The notes below the pieces were generated by a model. That model saw only the letters and a list, made by a program, of their open reading frames with translations, was not told the origin of the DNA and searched no databases. A stretch of DNA of 64,000 nt, taken from assembly GCF_000375345.1 (NCBI RefSeq), contig NZ_AQXD01000001.1:388600-452599 (forward strand). Direction: 5' to 3'. Position numbers and translations under genes: made by a program. Below, piece after piece: positions 44,697 through 53,778 of this stretch (position 1 is its first letter; every line of letters begins with the position of its first letter). Source of the stretch: Wohlfahrtiimonas chitiniclastica DSM 18708. GTDB taxonomy: Bacteria; Pseudomonadota; Gammaproteobacteria; Cardiobacteriales; Wohlfahrtiimonadaceae.

Positions 44697-45215
44697 CTAA
44701 AATGTTGCCGGTACAGTGGGTTCACGCGTGATGCCAGGTGGCAATGCACTGAACCATAATTCACCTCTAAAACAGTAGGTGGGCACAGGCAAACCATCCG
44801 CCGTTGGGCGATACATTAAGGCATCTTTATAGGCAATGACTTCTACGGCATCGTCCTGATTAGGACCCACTGTGCCTGTGTACCATGCATGAGTGATGTG
44901 CATCGCCCATTCAGTGTTGCTTTTATTGTGAGCAATGCGGCTCATGACAGTTTCGCCATCGCCAAGGGCAGATAAGTGCGTCGCAAAGTCTGGGTAAAGG
45001 TTAAGCATTGCCGTCAGATAACGCTCTGCTAAGATGGGATTTAAATCCCCATAACCGGTGAGCTGTTCTGAAAGGCTGATGAAAGATGTCAGTTGGGATT
45101 CGGTGGGTTTGACTGCGGCAAAGGCGAAACGCCCCATTGGGGGGAAGAGTGCAGCGGATAGGAGAAGACCGCCAACACCAATGAGGCGACGCCGTTGTAA
45201 GTTAATCGTTTTCAT
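44697..45215 (-). CDS. Small Tat-exported subunit of the flavodehydrogenase (FAD-SLDH family)
   Basis: A 172-residue small subunit. A twin-arginine signal (QRRRLIGVGGLLLSAALF, cleavage after FAFA) is followed by a helical domain with LTGYGDLNP, AWYTGTVG and ALMYRPTADG. These are the marks of the small subunit of FAD sorbitol/fructose dehydrogenases (PF12318 type) and of gluconate dehydrogenase subunit 3. It is needed for folding or Tat export of the FAD subunit in known relatives. The ATG at 45215 has AGAGA upstream and starts right at the signal. First gene of the operon, nine bases before the GMC gene. Confidence 0.88.
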   Translation of the reverse strand: MKTINLQRRRLIGVGGLLLSAALFPPMGRFAFAAVKPTESQLTSFISLSEQLTGYGDLNPILAERYLTAMLNLYPDFATHLSALGDGETVMSRIAHNKSNTEWAMHITHAWYTGTVGPNQDDAVEVIAYKDALMYRPTADGLPVPTYCFRGELWFSALPPGITREPTVPATF

Positions 45216-45352
45216 AATAATCTCTCTATAATCTTGGATGCCATCATGAAGTAGGATCAACATCATTGAGATATTGATGCTTTTATTAATATAATATCTA
45301 TATCAGTTAAAGCAATATTAATCTAATTTATTATATAAATATTTTATAATTT

Positions 45353-46267
45353 TTATGAATTGGACGATTTTCGTTGATATTGAGAGATGCCTAAACCCAT
45401 CAGCACCAACAGAATGCCAAGGGCAGACAATAAGGTGATGTGCTCATGGAGAATGAGGGTTGAGAAGATCACCGTCACCATGGGCACAGCGTTGATGTAG
45501 AGGCTTGTTTTAATGGCACCAAGAATTTTAACGGCCAGATTCCATGTGACAAAGCAGAGGGCGGATGCGCCTAAACCTAAAAACAGAAGGTTGAACATCA
45601 CCACAGGTGATGCATATTGATGCACATAGTTTAAGAGAGCATCGTGAGAAAAATCTAGGCTTTGCCAAGAGATCATGGGCAACATAAAGAGTAAACCGTA
45701 CCAAAATGTGCGGCGCGTGGTTTGAATGGTGTTGTAACCAAAGCTGCCCATTTTTTTGGAGACAATGGCATAAATCGACCAAATGAAGGCGGCGCCAAGC
45801 GCCAATGCATCGCCTTTTAAGCTTAATTCAAAGGATTGTAAGCCACTGAAACTCATGAGCCCAACGCCCACAAACGAGAGCAGCATGCCCACATAAAATA
45901 TGGGGCGAATGCACTCTTCTTTTAAGAAGAAGCGGGCAAGCAGCACTGTAAAAAATGGGGAAGTTGAGGAGATGAGGGCTGCATTTGCCGCAAGCGTATA
46001 GAGCAATGCATGATTCTCAAACCAAAAATAGAAGGTGGTGCCACATAAACCGGCTAGGGCAAAACAGAGCTCTTCGCGCCATGTGGTGCCTTTTAAGCGT
46101 TTTGGATACAAGAGCATCAAAAAGCAAGCACCCAATAAAAAGCGCGCCCCGAGAATCTCTAAAGGCGAGAGATCGTGCTGTAACAAAATTTTGGTGGAGA
46201 CAAAAGTTGTCCCCCACAGCACAATCGTCAAGAGCGCCAATAAATGGCCGCGCGCTTCGGTGCTCAT
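45353..46267 (-). CDS. EamA/DMT family transporter
   Basis: A 304-residue drug/metabolite exporter with ten predicted membrane helices arranged as two EamA repeats (first ALLTIVLWGTTFVSTKILL; second starting near DALALGAAFIWSIYAIVSKK). Substrate unknown; relatives export amino acids or metabolites. It starts three bases after the cvfB stop on the same strand, so it is co-transcribed with that gene. No terminator was seen after it in the AT-rich gap to the dehydrogenase operon. Confidence 0.88.
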   Translation of the reverse strand: MSTEARGHLLALLTIVLWGTTFVSTKILLQHDLSPLEILGARFLLGACFLMLLYPKRLKGTTWREELCFALAGLCGTTFYFWFENHALLYTLAANAALISSTSPFFTVLLARFFLKEECIRPIFYVGMLLSFVGVGLMSFSGLQSFELSLKGDALALGAAFIWSIYAIVSKKMGSFGYNTIQTTRRTFWYGLLFMLPMISWQSLDFSHDALLNYVHQYASPVVMFNLLFLGLGASALCFVTWNLAVKILGAIKTSLYINAVPMVTVIFSTLILHEHITLLSALGILLVLMGLGISQYQRKSSNS

Positions 46268-46270
46268 GGA

Positions 46271-47125
46271 TTATTTTTGTAATTCAATGGCATCTTTATG
46301 GATGATGATTTTCTTGTTTTTATAAAGGGCGCCAATGGCACGTTTAAACGCCGCTTTACTGACGCCAAAATGGGACATGATCACATCCGGATCACTTTTA
46401 TCGCTCACGGGTAAACGACCCTCTTTATTCGCTTTCAGTGCCTTTAAAATGGCGCCTTCTAAGCCGTGGCGCGCTTCATTGGTTTTGATGATGGGAATCA
46501 TGGAAACATCGAGTTTACCATCTTCGCGCACAGGTTTAATGTAGCCTGTGAACTCATCACCAATGTGCATTTCGCCCACGATGTCACTTTGATAGACAAC
46601 GCCCCAATACGCATGATCCACAATCACTTTTAAACCAAGCGGTGTTTTGCTCTCCACCAATACAGACACTTTATCACCGGTTTTGTAGTTGGGCGCGGTG
46701 GCTTGTACATGGCGCTCATATTTCGTGGTGGCGGTGATTTTGTGCGTCACAGGATCAATGTAAGTGTACACGATGACAAAATCATCCACTTCTAAATCCA
46801 CCAGTGACTCACGAAAAGGCAATAAAAGATCCTTTGGCAATCCCCAATCTAAAAAGTAACCAAAACTCGCCACTTCCACCACTTGCAGATCCGCAAATTT
46901 ACCCACTTCTGTGTAGGGTTTATCTGTGGTGGCGATCAACTCTTCTTGGTTGTCCACATACACAAAGACTTCGAGTGGCTCACCAATGGTGACCACTAAA
47001 TCTTCAGGAATGGCGCGGTTGGGCAAAAAGACATTGCCCGCAAGCATTAAGCCGCGGGAGGTTTGTTGTTCGATGGTTAAGCGATTGATGTGTCCAACTT
47101 TGGGTGTAAATGGAGAATGAGACAT
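46271..47125 (-). CDS. cvfB: CvfB-like S1 RNA-binding protein
   Basis: A 284-residue protein of the CvfB/YitL family: tandem S1-like OB folds (VASFGYFLDWGLPKDLLLPF and LGLKVIVDHAYWGVVYQSDI as the typical strands) and a C-terminal winged helix (VIMSHFGVSKAAFKRAIGAL, then KNKKIIIHKDAIEL). It binds RNA and was described as a virulence regulator in Staphylococcus; its role in proteobacteria is unclear. Same strand as, and three bases from, the EamA gene. Confidence 0.92.
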   Translation of the reverse strand: MSHSPFTPKVGHINRLTIEQQTSRGLMLAGNVFLPNRAIPEDLVVTIGEPLEVFVYVDNQEELIATTDKPYTEVGKFADLQVVEVASFGYFLDWGLPKDLLLPFRESLVDLEVDDFVIVYTYIDPVTHKITATTKYERHVQATAPNYKTGDKVSVLVESKTPLGLKVIVDHAYWGVVYQSDIVGEMHIGDEFTGYIKPVREDGKLDVSMIPIIKTNEARHGLEGAILKALKANKEGRLPVSDKSDPDVIMSHFGVSKAAFKRAIGALYKNKKIIIHKDAIELQK

Positions 47126-47183
47126 TTGACCTTAATCTATAAATAAAAAATAATCGTGCCCCATTATAATCCTTAGTGCAAAA

Positions 47184-48299
47184 TCATTCAGAAAGATTTA
47201 TGCACAGCATGAAAAGGGCGGTGACCAATAACGTGCCTGCAAGATGTCCACTGATGGCGCTCAGCATCAACCCAAGCCCTAAGAGCAAATAGTACCCTAA
47301 ACCCAATAATGCGCCGGCAGTGCCCCGTGCGTTGTGATAATCATCGAGCACATGTGCCAGAATATTTGGGATGGCGATGCCATAGCAGAAGGTCATGATA
47401 CCCATTGGCAATAGTAACCACAGGGAATGACGTAAGCTAAAAGCCATCAAAGCGCTGATGAGCAGAACCATGGTGGCGATTCTAATTAATGTGCGTGCCG
47501 GCACGTGTGCTTGAGTACAGCGGCGATTAATGAGGGCACCAAGCAATGAGCCTGCCCCCAATAATAATCCTGTATAGCTGAAGAGTGTCATCGGATAACC
47601 TAAATCGGTGAGCCAAAAGGGTGCCAATTGATAATAACTAAAGAGCATCAGATTAAAGCCCGCAATCATCACCATGTGACGCAGTAAAACACCATCTTTA
47701 AGCATCACGCGGGCAATTGGTAGTAATGCCACTCGCTGCATGTTGTGTGGTCGTGTTTCTGGTAGGCTCAGAATCGTCCACAGCAGTAACATGAGGGCAA
47801 AGAGCACCAATGCCATAAAAATGGCACGATAACCCAAATGCATCTCGAGGAGAGTGCCCATAAAAATGCCCAACATGGGGCTGATGGCCATTAAAATGCC
47901 CACAATGGCAAAGGTTTTGCGAAGTGCTTCGCCGGAATAAGCATCACGCATTACGGTTTGTGTGCCAATTGAGCCAATCGCAGCACCTAGCGCCATCAAC
48001 ATGCGGCAGATCAAAAGGGCAGAAAAGTCCGTCACCCATAACGCCGTTACTGCACCCACCGTATACACAGACAGTGCAAGAATGAAGGTGATGCGCCGCC
48101 CGAGGCGATCACATAAATAGCCCCATAAGACAATACCAATGGCAAATGCCATAAAATAGAGGGATAAGGTTTGCCCAGCTGCCGCTTCAGAGACAGCAAA
48201 TGCCGAGCTCAAAGCCGGTAAAATCGGGCTGTAGAGAGTTTCCACAATTTGGGGGAACATCAGTAAAGCCATCAATAAAAGGCGTGTACTTTGTGTCAT
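47184..48299 (-). CDS. MFS exporter, Bcr/CflA type
   Basis: A 371-residue major facilitator with about 12 helices. The first cytoplasmic loop has GYLCDRLGRRI (the MFS motif A, DRxGRR), followed by QTVMRDAY and the P-E-T motif LSLPETRP at mid-protein, as in Bcr/CflA drug exporters. It is slightly short for the family (about 400) but shows no break. Next to a siderophore-interacting protein gene on the same strand (109 bases apart), so export of a siderophore or toxic compound is possible, not shown. Confidence 0.88.
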   Translation of the reverse strand: MTQSTRLLLMALLMFPQIVETLYSPILPALSSAFAVSEAAAGQTLSLYFMAFAIGIVLWGYLCDRLGRRITFILALSVYTVGAVTALWVTDFSALLICRMLMALGAAIGSIGTQTVMRDAYSGEALRKTFAIVGILMAISPMLGIFMGTLLEMHLGYRAIFMALVLFALMLLLWTILSLPETRPHNMQRVALLPIARVMLKDGVLLRHMVMIAGFNLMLFSYYQLAPFWLTDLGYPMTLFSYTGLLLGAGSLLGALINRRCTQAHVPARTLIRIATMVLLISALMAFSLRHSLWLLLPMGIMTFCYGIAIPNILAHVLDDYHNARGTAGALLGLGYYLLLGLGLMLSAISGHLAGTLLVTALFMLCINLSE

Positions 48300-48408
48300 G
48301 ATCTTCGGTTCTCAAGGAAAACCGCTAGGATAATGAAAAGTCGAATGTGATGTTTTATAAAAGATGACTGATTTATTACAAAATCAGTCAATGTTTCAGG
48401 GAATGGAA

Positions 48409-49206
48409 TTACTCTAAACGCTTGGTGCGCTCTTCATGCTCTTTTTTGCCAATTTGCCAATACGCACAGCCATAAAACTCATCTTTGGTGTAGCCCAATG
48501 TTTTGCGTAGATGATCGCGGAACTGTTTGACGGTATTGAATTCAGCCGTCACATGCACAAAATGGGCGGCATCTAGTGTATCAATCAAGGGCTTTGCGTG
48601 TTCAAAGAGATCACTGCCATTGTGTGGATAAAAATTGGTGTGCCAATGAAGCGTCAATGTTGCTGCACTTTGATAATGTTCAGGATAGATGTCCACCTCG
48701 CCGAGCACTTCTGTGATGATGGTGACATGGGCATCTTCTGGCAGTGTTGAAACAATGGCCGCAACGGCAGGAATGCCCGTCATGTCTGTCACAAATAGAT
48801 AATCTTTAACGTTGGGCACCAAAGGTTTATGAGATATTTTCATGGCATAGCCCACTTCATCGCCAATTTTGGCATTGAGCGCCCATTGGCAAGCCACAGA
48901 ATCGCCTTCATGGACTGCAAAATCGACACACAATTCTTTGGCATCTAAATCAAAAGCACGATGTGTATAAGTGCGCACCGTTGGGCGCAATGCTTCATCG
49001 ATCACTTCCCATTGTTGTGATTGTGCATTAAAAGTAGGCATTTGTACGGTAGATTGCCCAATTGGCGGGATAAATAGCTTATTATTTACGCCAATTGGCA
49101 CATCTTTGTAGCGCTCAGCGTCATCACACTTTAGAATAACGCGTAGAAAATTTGGGGTGATGAACTCTTTACGAGCAACACGAACAACGGTTCTATGAAC
49201 TTGCAT
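48409..49206 (-). CDS. Siderophore-interacting protein (ferric-siderophore reductase)
   Basis: A 265-residue member of the SIP/ViuB family: an N-terminal FAD-binding beta-barrel (RTYTHRAFD, VHEGDSVACQWA) and a C-terminal NAD(P)-binding SIP domain (FVTDMTGIPAVAAIVSTL, HVTAEFNTVKQFRDHL). It reduces ferric siderophore in the cytoplasm to release iron. Two Met codons at the start; the second (49206) is used. Divergent from an AraC regulator, with a Fur-box-like sequence between them, a usual iron-uptake arrangement. Confidence 0.9.
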   Translation of the reverse strand: MQVHRTVVRVARKEFITPNFLRVILKCDDAERYKDVPIGVNNKLFIPPIGQSTVQMPTFNAQSQQWEVIDEALRPTVRTYTHRAFDLDAKELCVDFAVHEGDSVACQWALNAKIGDEVGYAMKISHKPLVPNVKDYLFVTDMTGIPAVAAIVSTLPEDAHVTIITEVLGEVDIYPEHYQSAATLTLHWHTNFYPHNGSDLFEHAKPLIDTLDAAHFVHVTAEFNTVKQFRDHLRKTLGYTKDEFYGCAYWQIGKKEHEERTKRLE

Positions 49207-49261
49207 CAATGAAGATCCTCCTATCTGACGAATGGGGGTATCTTGCTGTATATTGTTATTA

Positions 49262-49284
49262 AATGCAAATGATTATTATTAATG
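49262..49284. promoter_or_regulatory. Fur-box-like site between SIP and AraC genes
   Basis: AATGCAAATGATTATTATTA and following bases resemble the GATAATGATTATCATTATC Fur consensus. It is placed in the 126-base divergent intergenic region, so it could control both genes. Confidence 0.5.
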
Positions 49285-49332
49285 TTTGTTTTTGCTCATG
49301 TTTGTTGAGCAATAGGATGAAAAGGTGAACAA

Positions 49333-50091
49333 GTGGCATGGATAGATGCAAAAACAGAATTTAACCCAGATGCGATGGATCAAGCCATCATTGGCATTGC
49401 ATCAGAATTGGTCAGACACGATTCGGGTGAGCATGTGCATCAAAAGGGACAATTTCTGTTTGCTCAAAAGGGCAGTATGCGCGTGATGATGAATCGACAA
49501 TTGTATGTCGTGCCGCCTCAACGTTTATTGTGGATACCTGCACATATGCCTCATCGCGTCTTTTTTACAGAAGTGGTGGGTTATCGCTCCATCTATTTAG
49601 ATGAGCGTGAAAGCATGCGTTTACCTGATCATCCGATGATTTGGGTGGCCACCAGTTTGATGCGTGCGGTGTTAGAAACCATCGCTTCTGCGCCGTGGGA
49701 CACTGATTGGCAATTGCCATCGCGTGGGTATCATTGGTTATTGGTGCTCTGGGATGAGTTGGTCAGCGCAAAACGTGAGCACATGTATTTGGATTATCCC
49801 GAGGATTATCGCCTGCAAAAATATGACTTATTGGCACAAGCGCCGCCTTTGTCAGAATTAGCCTTGCACGTTGGCGCAAGTGAACGCACGATTACGCGCA
49901 TTTTTCAAAAAGAGACGGGCATGAATTATCAATCGTGGCGCCAACAATGGCGTTTACTTAAAGCCATTGAGTTATTGAGTGAGCATCAGCCAATGATGGA
50001 GATTGCGTTATCCTTAGGCTTTGGCAGTTACAGCGCTTTCTCAACGTTCTTTAAGAACATGACGGGCATTTCCCCGAAAAAATATCTTTAA
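49333..50091 (+). CDS. AraC family transcriptional regulator
   Basis: A 252-residue AraC-type regulator. An N-terminal cupin (HVHQKGQFLFAQKGSMRV, VPPQRLLWIPAHMPHRV) is followed by a C-terminal double helix-turn-helix (LALHVGASERTITRIFQKE and ALSLGFGSYSAFSTFFKNM, ending GISPKKYL). This resembles the NimR/MtrA-like group and siderophore AraC regulators. Translation starts at GTG (49333) with AAAAGGTG upstream. Likely controls the divergent siderophore-interacting protein gene. Confidence 0.9.
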   Translation: MAWIDAKTEFNPDAMDQAIIGIASELVRHDSGEHVHQKGQFLFAQKGSMRVMMNRQLYVVPPQRLLWIPAHMPHRVFFTEVVGYRSIYLDERESMRLPDHPMIWVATSLMRAVLETIASAPWDTDWQLPSRGYHWLLVLWDELVSAKREHMYLDYPEDYRLQKYDLLAQAPPLSELALHVGASERTITRIFQKETGMNYQSWRQQWRLLKAIELLSEHQPMMEIALSLGFGSYSAFSTFFKNMTGISPKKYL

Positions 50092-50105
50092 GCCTAATCA
50101 TGACC

Positions 50106-50138
50106 ATAAAAAAAGCCCGGCATTTGTCGGGCTTTTTT
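50106..50138 (+). terminator. Terminator between araC-type gene and acnA
   Basis: AAAAAAGCCCG pairs with CGGGCTTTTTT around a short loop; A-run and T-run on both sides make it bidirectional for the convergent acnA gene. Confidence 0.85.
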
Positions 50139-50158
50139 AGATCACGGGGAAAATATGA

Positions 50159-52846
50159 TTATTTAGCCGCTTTTTGTTTTGCGATCAAGTCACGCAATAC
50201 GTAATGTAAGATACCGCCTGCTTTGAAGTAATCCACTTCGTTCAATGTATCAATGCGGCAAAGCACTGTGAACTGAGTTTCTTTACCTGTTTCAGGGTGA
50301 GTTGCTGTCACAACGATGTCTTGATGCGGTTTGATGTCATCATTAAATTCGATGTGGAAGCTTTCAGTGCCATCTAAACCTAAAGATTCAGCATTGTCAC
50401 CATTTTTGTATTGAAGCGCTAAAATGCCCATACCGATCAAGTTAGAACGGTGAATACGCTCATAGCTCTCTGCGATCACAGCTTTTACGCCCAATAAGTT
50501 AGGACCTTTTGCTGCCCAGTCACGGCTTGAACCTGAACCGTACTCTTTACCGGCTAAGATGATCAATGGTGTTTGATCTTCTTTATACTTCATCGCTGCA
50601 TCATAGATCGCCATCACTTCGCCAGAAGGTAGGTATTTAGTCAAACCACCTTCGATGCCAGGGATCATTTTGTTACGGATACGGATGTTTGCGAATGTAC
50701 CGCGCATCATCACTTCGTGGTTACCACGACGAGAACCGTATGAGTTGAAGTCTTCAGGTTTCACACCATGTTCGATCAAGTAACGACCCGCTGGGGAATC
50801 TTTCTTGATTGAACCGGCAGGTGAGATGTGATCCGTTGTGATGGAATCGCCAAACACTGCCAATACGCGTGCTTTATCAATCGCTTTCAATGCTTCAATC
50901 GGCTGATCAATGTGTTCAAAGTATGGTGGATGTTGAACGTATGTGGAGTTTGGATCCCATTCATACGTTTCGCTGTCAGTCACAGCGATGGATTGCCATT
51001 GCTCATCACCATCAAATACGCCTTCATAACCTTTGGCAAACATGTTGCTTGTGATCATTAAGACTTCTTTAGCGATCTCTTCGTTTGAAGGCCAGATGTC
51101 TTTTAAGAATACATCTTTACCGTTGGCATCTTGTGCAATTGGATCTTTGGTCAAGTCAATGTTGGTTGAACCTGCAATTGCGTAAGCCACAACCAATGGT
51201 GGAGACGCTAACCAGCTGCCGCGGATTTGTGGATGGATGCGGCCTTCAAAGTTACGGTTACCAGACAATACGCCAGAGACTGTCATGTTGTTTTCATCAA
51301 TGGCTTTGGCAACGGCAGGAATTAATGGGCCTGAGTTACCAATACAAGCTGTACAACCATAACCGGTTAAGTAGAAACCGATGTCTTCTAAATACTTCAT
51401 GAGGCCAGCTTTTTCTAAGTATTCGCTGGCCACTTTAGAGCCAGGGGCTAAAGATGTTTTCACCCATGGTTTACGAGTTAAACCAAGTGCTGCGGCTTTT
51501 TTCGCCACTAAACCTGCCGCCATCATCACGCTTGGGTTAGATGTATTTGTACAAGATGTGATGGCTGCAAACACAACATCACCGTGGTGCAATTTTTCTG
51601 CTTGACCATCGATGTTGATGTCTACCGCTAAATCAGGGTTTTCAACGCTGTCTGCGATGAATTTTTTGCTTGTTGCAGGTAAATCACCTAATACAACGCG
51701 ATCTTGTGGACGGCTTGGGCCTGCAATACTGGTTTCTACAGTGCCTAAATCTAATTCTAAAACATCTGTAAAGACAGGTTCGTCACCTTCATTGCGCCAT
51801 AAACCTTGTGCTTTAGCGTATGCTTCAACACGTTTAACCGTGTCATCAGAGCGGCCGGTTAAGCGCATGTAATCTAATGTGATTTCATCGACTGGGAAGA
51901 AGCCAACCGTTGCGCCGTATTCAGGTGCCATGTTAGAGATGGTTGCACGGTCTGCTAAAGGCAATTCAGCTAAGCCATCGCCAAAGTATTCAACGAATTT
52001 ACCCACCACGCCTTTTTTACGAAGCATTTGTACGATTGTTAAGACTAAGTCTGTTGCAGTCACGTGGCTGCGTAATTTACCTGTTAATTTAAAGCCCACA
52101 ACTTCAGGGATCAACATGGAGATGGGTTGACCTAAGATGGCAGCTTCTGCTTCAATACCACCGACGCCCCAACCTAAAACAGATAAACCGTTCACCATTG
52201 GTGTGTGTGAGTCTGTACCCACGCAAGTGTCAGGAATCACCCATTCTTTGCCATCCACTTTAGAAACCCAAGCGGTTTTTGCTAAGAATTCTAAGTTCAC
52301 TTGGTGACAAATCCCTGTGCCAGGAGGCACAACGCTGAAGTTATCAAAGGCTTTTTGCCCCCAACGTAAGAATGCATAACGCTCACCGTTGCGTTCCATT
52401 TCCATGTCTACGTTTTCAGTAAACGCATTGTTTGTACCGAAATGGTCGATCATTACAGAGTGGTCGATCACTAAGTCAACAGGGGACAATGGGTTGATGT
52501 TTTCTGGGTTTTCGCCCGCTTTTACCATTGCATCACGCATGGCAGCTAAGTCAACAACCGCAGGTACACCTGTGAAGTCTTGCATCAATACACGTGCAGG
52601 GCGGTATTGGATTTCGCGGTCAGATTTACGATCTTTCAACCAATCGCGGATCGCTTCGATGTCTTGAAGATTCACAGTTTTGTTATCTTCGTAACGTAAA
52701 AGGTTTTCTAATAAAACCTTCATGGATTTTGGTAATTGAGAAACATCCCCTAATGTTTCTGCCGCTTGTGCGATTGAGTGATAGAGATACTCTTTATCCC
52801 CAACTTTTAGCGTTGCTTTAGACTTCAAACTGTCGATATGACTCAT
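50159..52846 (-). CDS. acnA: Aconitate hydratase A
   Basis: Isomerises citrate to isocitrate in the TCA cycle with a [4Fe-4S] cluster. The 895-residue length and order match E. coli AcnA (891) and eukaryotic IRP1. Seen: DSHTPMVNGLSVLGWGVGG, the first cluster Cys in TSCTNTSNPSVMM, the second and third in GYGCTACIGNSGPL, and the swivel domain with YGSGSSRDWAAKG. The ATG has AAGGAG upstream. Convergent with the AraC gene and divergent from ahpD over about 294 bases. Confidence 0.98.
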   Translation of the reverse strand: MSHIDSLKSKATLKVGDKEYLYHSIAQAAETLGDVSQLPKSMKVLLENLLRYEDNKTVNLQDIEAIRDWLKDRKSDREIQYRPARVLMQDFTGVPAVVDLAAMRDAMVKAGENPENINPLSPVDLVIDHSVMIDHFGTNNAFTENVDMEMERNGERYAFLRWGQKAFDNFSVVPPGTGICHQVNLEFLAKTAWVSKVDGKEWVIPDTCVGTDSHTPMVNGLSVLGWGVGGIEAEAAILGQPISMLIPEVVGFKLTGKLRSHVTATDLVLTIVQMLRKKGVVGKFVEYFGDGLAELPLADRATISNMAPEYGATVGFFPVDEITLDYMRLTGRSDDTVKRVEAYAKAQGLWRNEGDEPVFTDVLELDLGTVETSIAGPSRPQDRVVLGDLPATSKKFIADSVENPDLAVDINIDGQAEKLHHGDVVFAAITSCTNTSNPSVMMAAGLVAKKAAALGLTRKPWVKTSLAPGSKVASEYLEKAGLMKYLEDIGFYLTGYGCTACIGNSGPLIPAVAKAIDENNMTVSGVLSGNRNFEGRIHPQIRGSWLASPPLVVAYAIAGSTNIDLTKDPIAQDANGKDVFLKDIWPSNEEIAKEVLMITSNMFAKGYEGVFDGDEQWQSIAVTDSETYEWDPNSTYVQHPPYFEHIDQPIEALKAIDKARVLAVFGDSITTDHISPAGSIKKDSPAGRYLIEHGVKPEDFNSYGSRRGNHEVMMRGTFANIRIRNKMIPGIEGGLTKYLPSGEVMAIYDAAMKYKEDQTPLIILAGKEYGSGSSRDWAAKGPNLLGVKAVIAESYERIHRSNLIGMGILALQYKNGDNAESLGLDGTESFHIEFNDDIKPHQDIVVTATHPETGKETQFTVLCRIDTLNEVDYFKAGGILHYVLRDLIAKQKAAK

Positions 52847-53029
52847 GCTCCACTCCTTATAGTACGTATGAATGACTAACCTAAAATCTTTATCTTGGAA
52901 AGATTACGGATGCCAACCACAATATGTTGTCAAAAAGTAATTTTTTCAAGACTCAATAATCTTGGTTTATTATAGGTGAACCTTGGGCTAATACAATCCT
53001 ATTTGAGGTAATGTTGATATTTGAAGTTA

Positions 53030-53072
53030 TTTATCAACCTGATCAAGATTATTAATATGACAAGTTGATAAA
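53030..53072. promoter_or_regulatory. Inverted repeat upstream of ahpD
   Basis: TTTATCAAC (53030-53038) and its perfect complement GTTGATAAA (53064-53072), 25 bases apart, in the divergent acnA/ahpD region about 70 bases before the ahpD start. It might be a two-site operator. The rest of the gap (52847-53140) is AT-rich and shows no further recognisable site. Confidence 0.45.
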
Positions 53073-53140
53073 AATTATGAATAATGGTTCCATCAAGTGG
53101 AAACACACACAATTTTTACAACATTTTTAAGGAGATTGAG

Positions 53141-53662
53141 ATGTCAATTGATGCATTAAAAGATATGTTACCTGCGTACGCTAAAGATATGCGTTTGAAT
53201 TTAAGCAACGTTTTGAGCGAAGCGGGCGCAGAAGGCTTGACTGAAAAGCAAATCGCAGCGATTGCAGTGGCGGTCTCTTTGAGCACACGCTCAAAAGCTT
53301 TGATTGAAAACATCGAAGCATTTGCAGCGCCAATTTTAACGGAAGAAGAGTTAAACGGTGCAAAAATTGCGTTCAGTATCATGAGCATGAATAACATTTA
53401 CTACCGCTTTGTTCACTTAACTAGCAACCAAGAGTATGCAACAATTCCTGCGCGTTTACGCATGAACAGCATGGCAAATCCTGGCATTGATAAAGTGACG
53501 TTTGAATTGGCCTCTATGGCAGTCTCTGCCGTGAACGGTTGCGGTATGTGCTTAGATTCACATGAGAAAAACCTACGTGATCACGGCGTCACCACACAAG
53601 CAATCCAATCGTCTGTGCGCATTGCTGCGGTATTGTTCTCAGTGGGTGCTACATTAAACTAA
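53141..53662 (+). CDS. ahpD: Alkyl hydroperoxidase AhpD
   Basis: A 174-residue member of the carboxymuconolactone decarboxylase/AhpD family, a peroxidase that uses lipoyl-type electron donors. The active site is seen as Glu122, Cys134 and Cys137 in VNGCGMCLDSHE, and His141. AAGGAG before the ATG at 53141 fixes the start (the frame is open for 19 more codons). The usual partner ahpC (peroxiredoxin) is not adjacent or in the window, so it may act alone or with a distant peroxiredoxin. Confidence 0.93.
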   Translation: MSIDALKDMLPAYAKDMRLNLSNVLSEAGAEGLTEKQIAAIAVAVSLSTRSKALIENIEAFAAPILTEEELNGAKIAFSIMSMNNIYYRFVHLTSNQEYATIPARLRMNSMANPGIDKVTFELASMAVSAVNGCGMCLDSHEKNLRDHGVTTQAIQSSVRIAAVLFSVGATLN

Positions 53663-53690
53663 CAAAATGGGGCTTTGTCCTCAATTGATC

Positions 53691-53719
53691 AAAAAAAGAG
53701 GCCAATGGCCTCTTTTTTT
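53691..53719 (+). terminator. Terminator after ahpD
   Basis: A 13-bp stem AAAAAAAGAGGCC/GGCCTCTTTTTTT with loop AAT; usable from both directions, also for the converging FUSC gene. Confidence 0.88.
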
Positions 53720-53778
53720 ATGGGTGTGTGGTTAAAAATATTTTGCATCAATCGCACAATTGTTGATGTGGATCAGCT

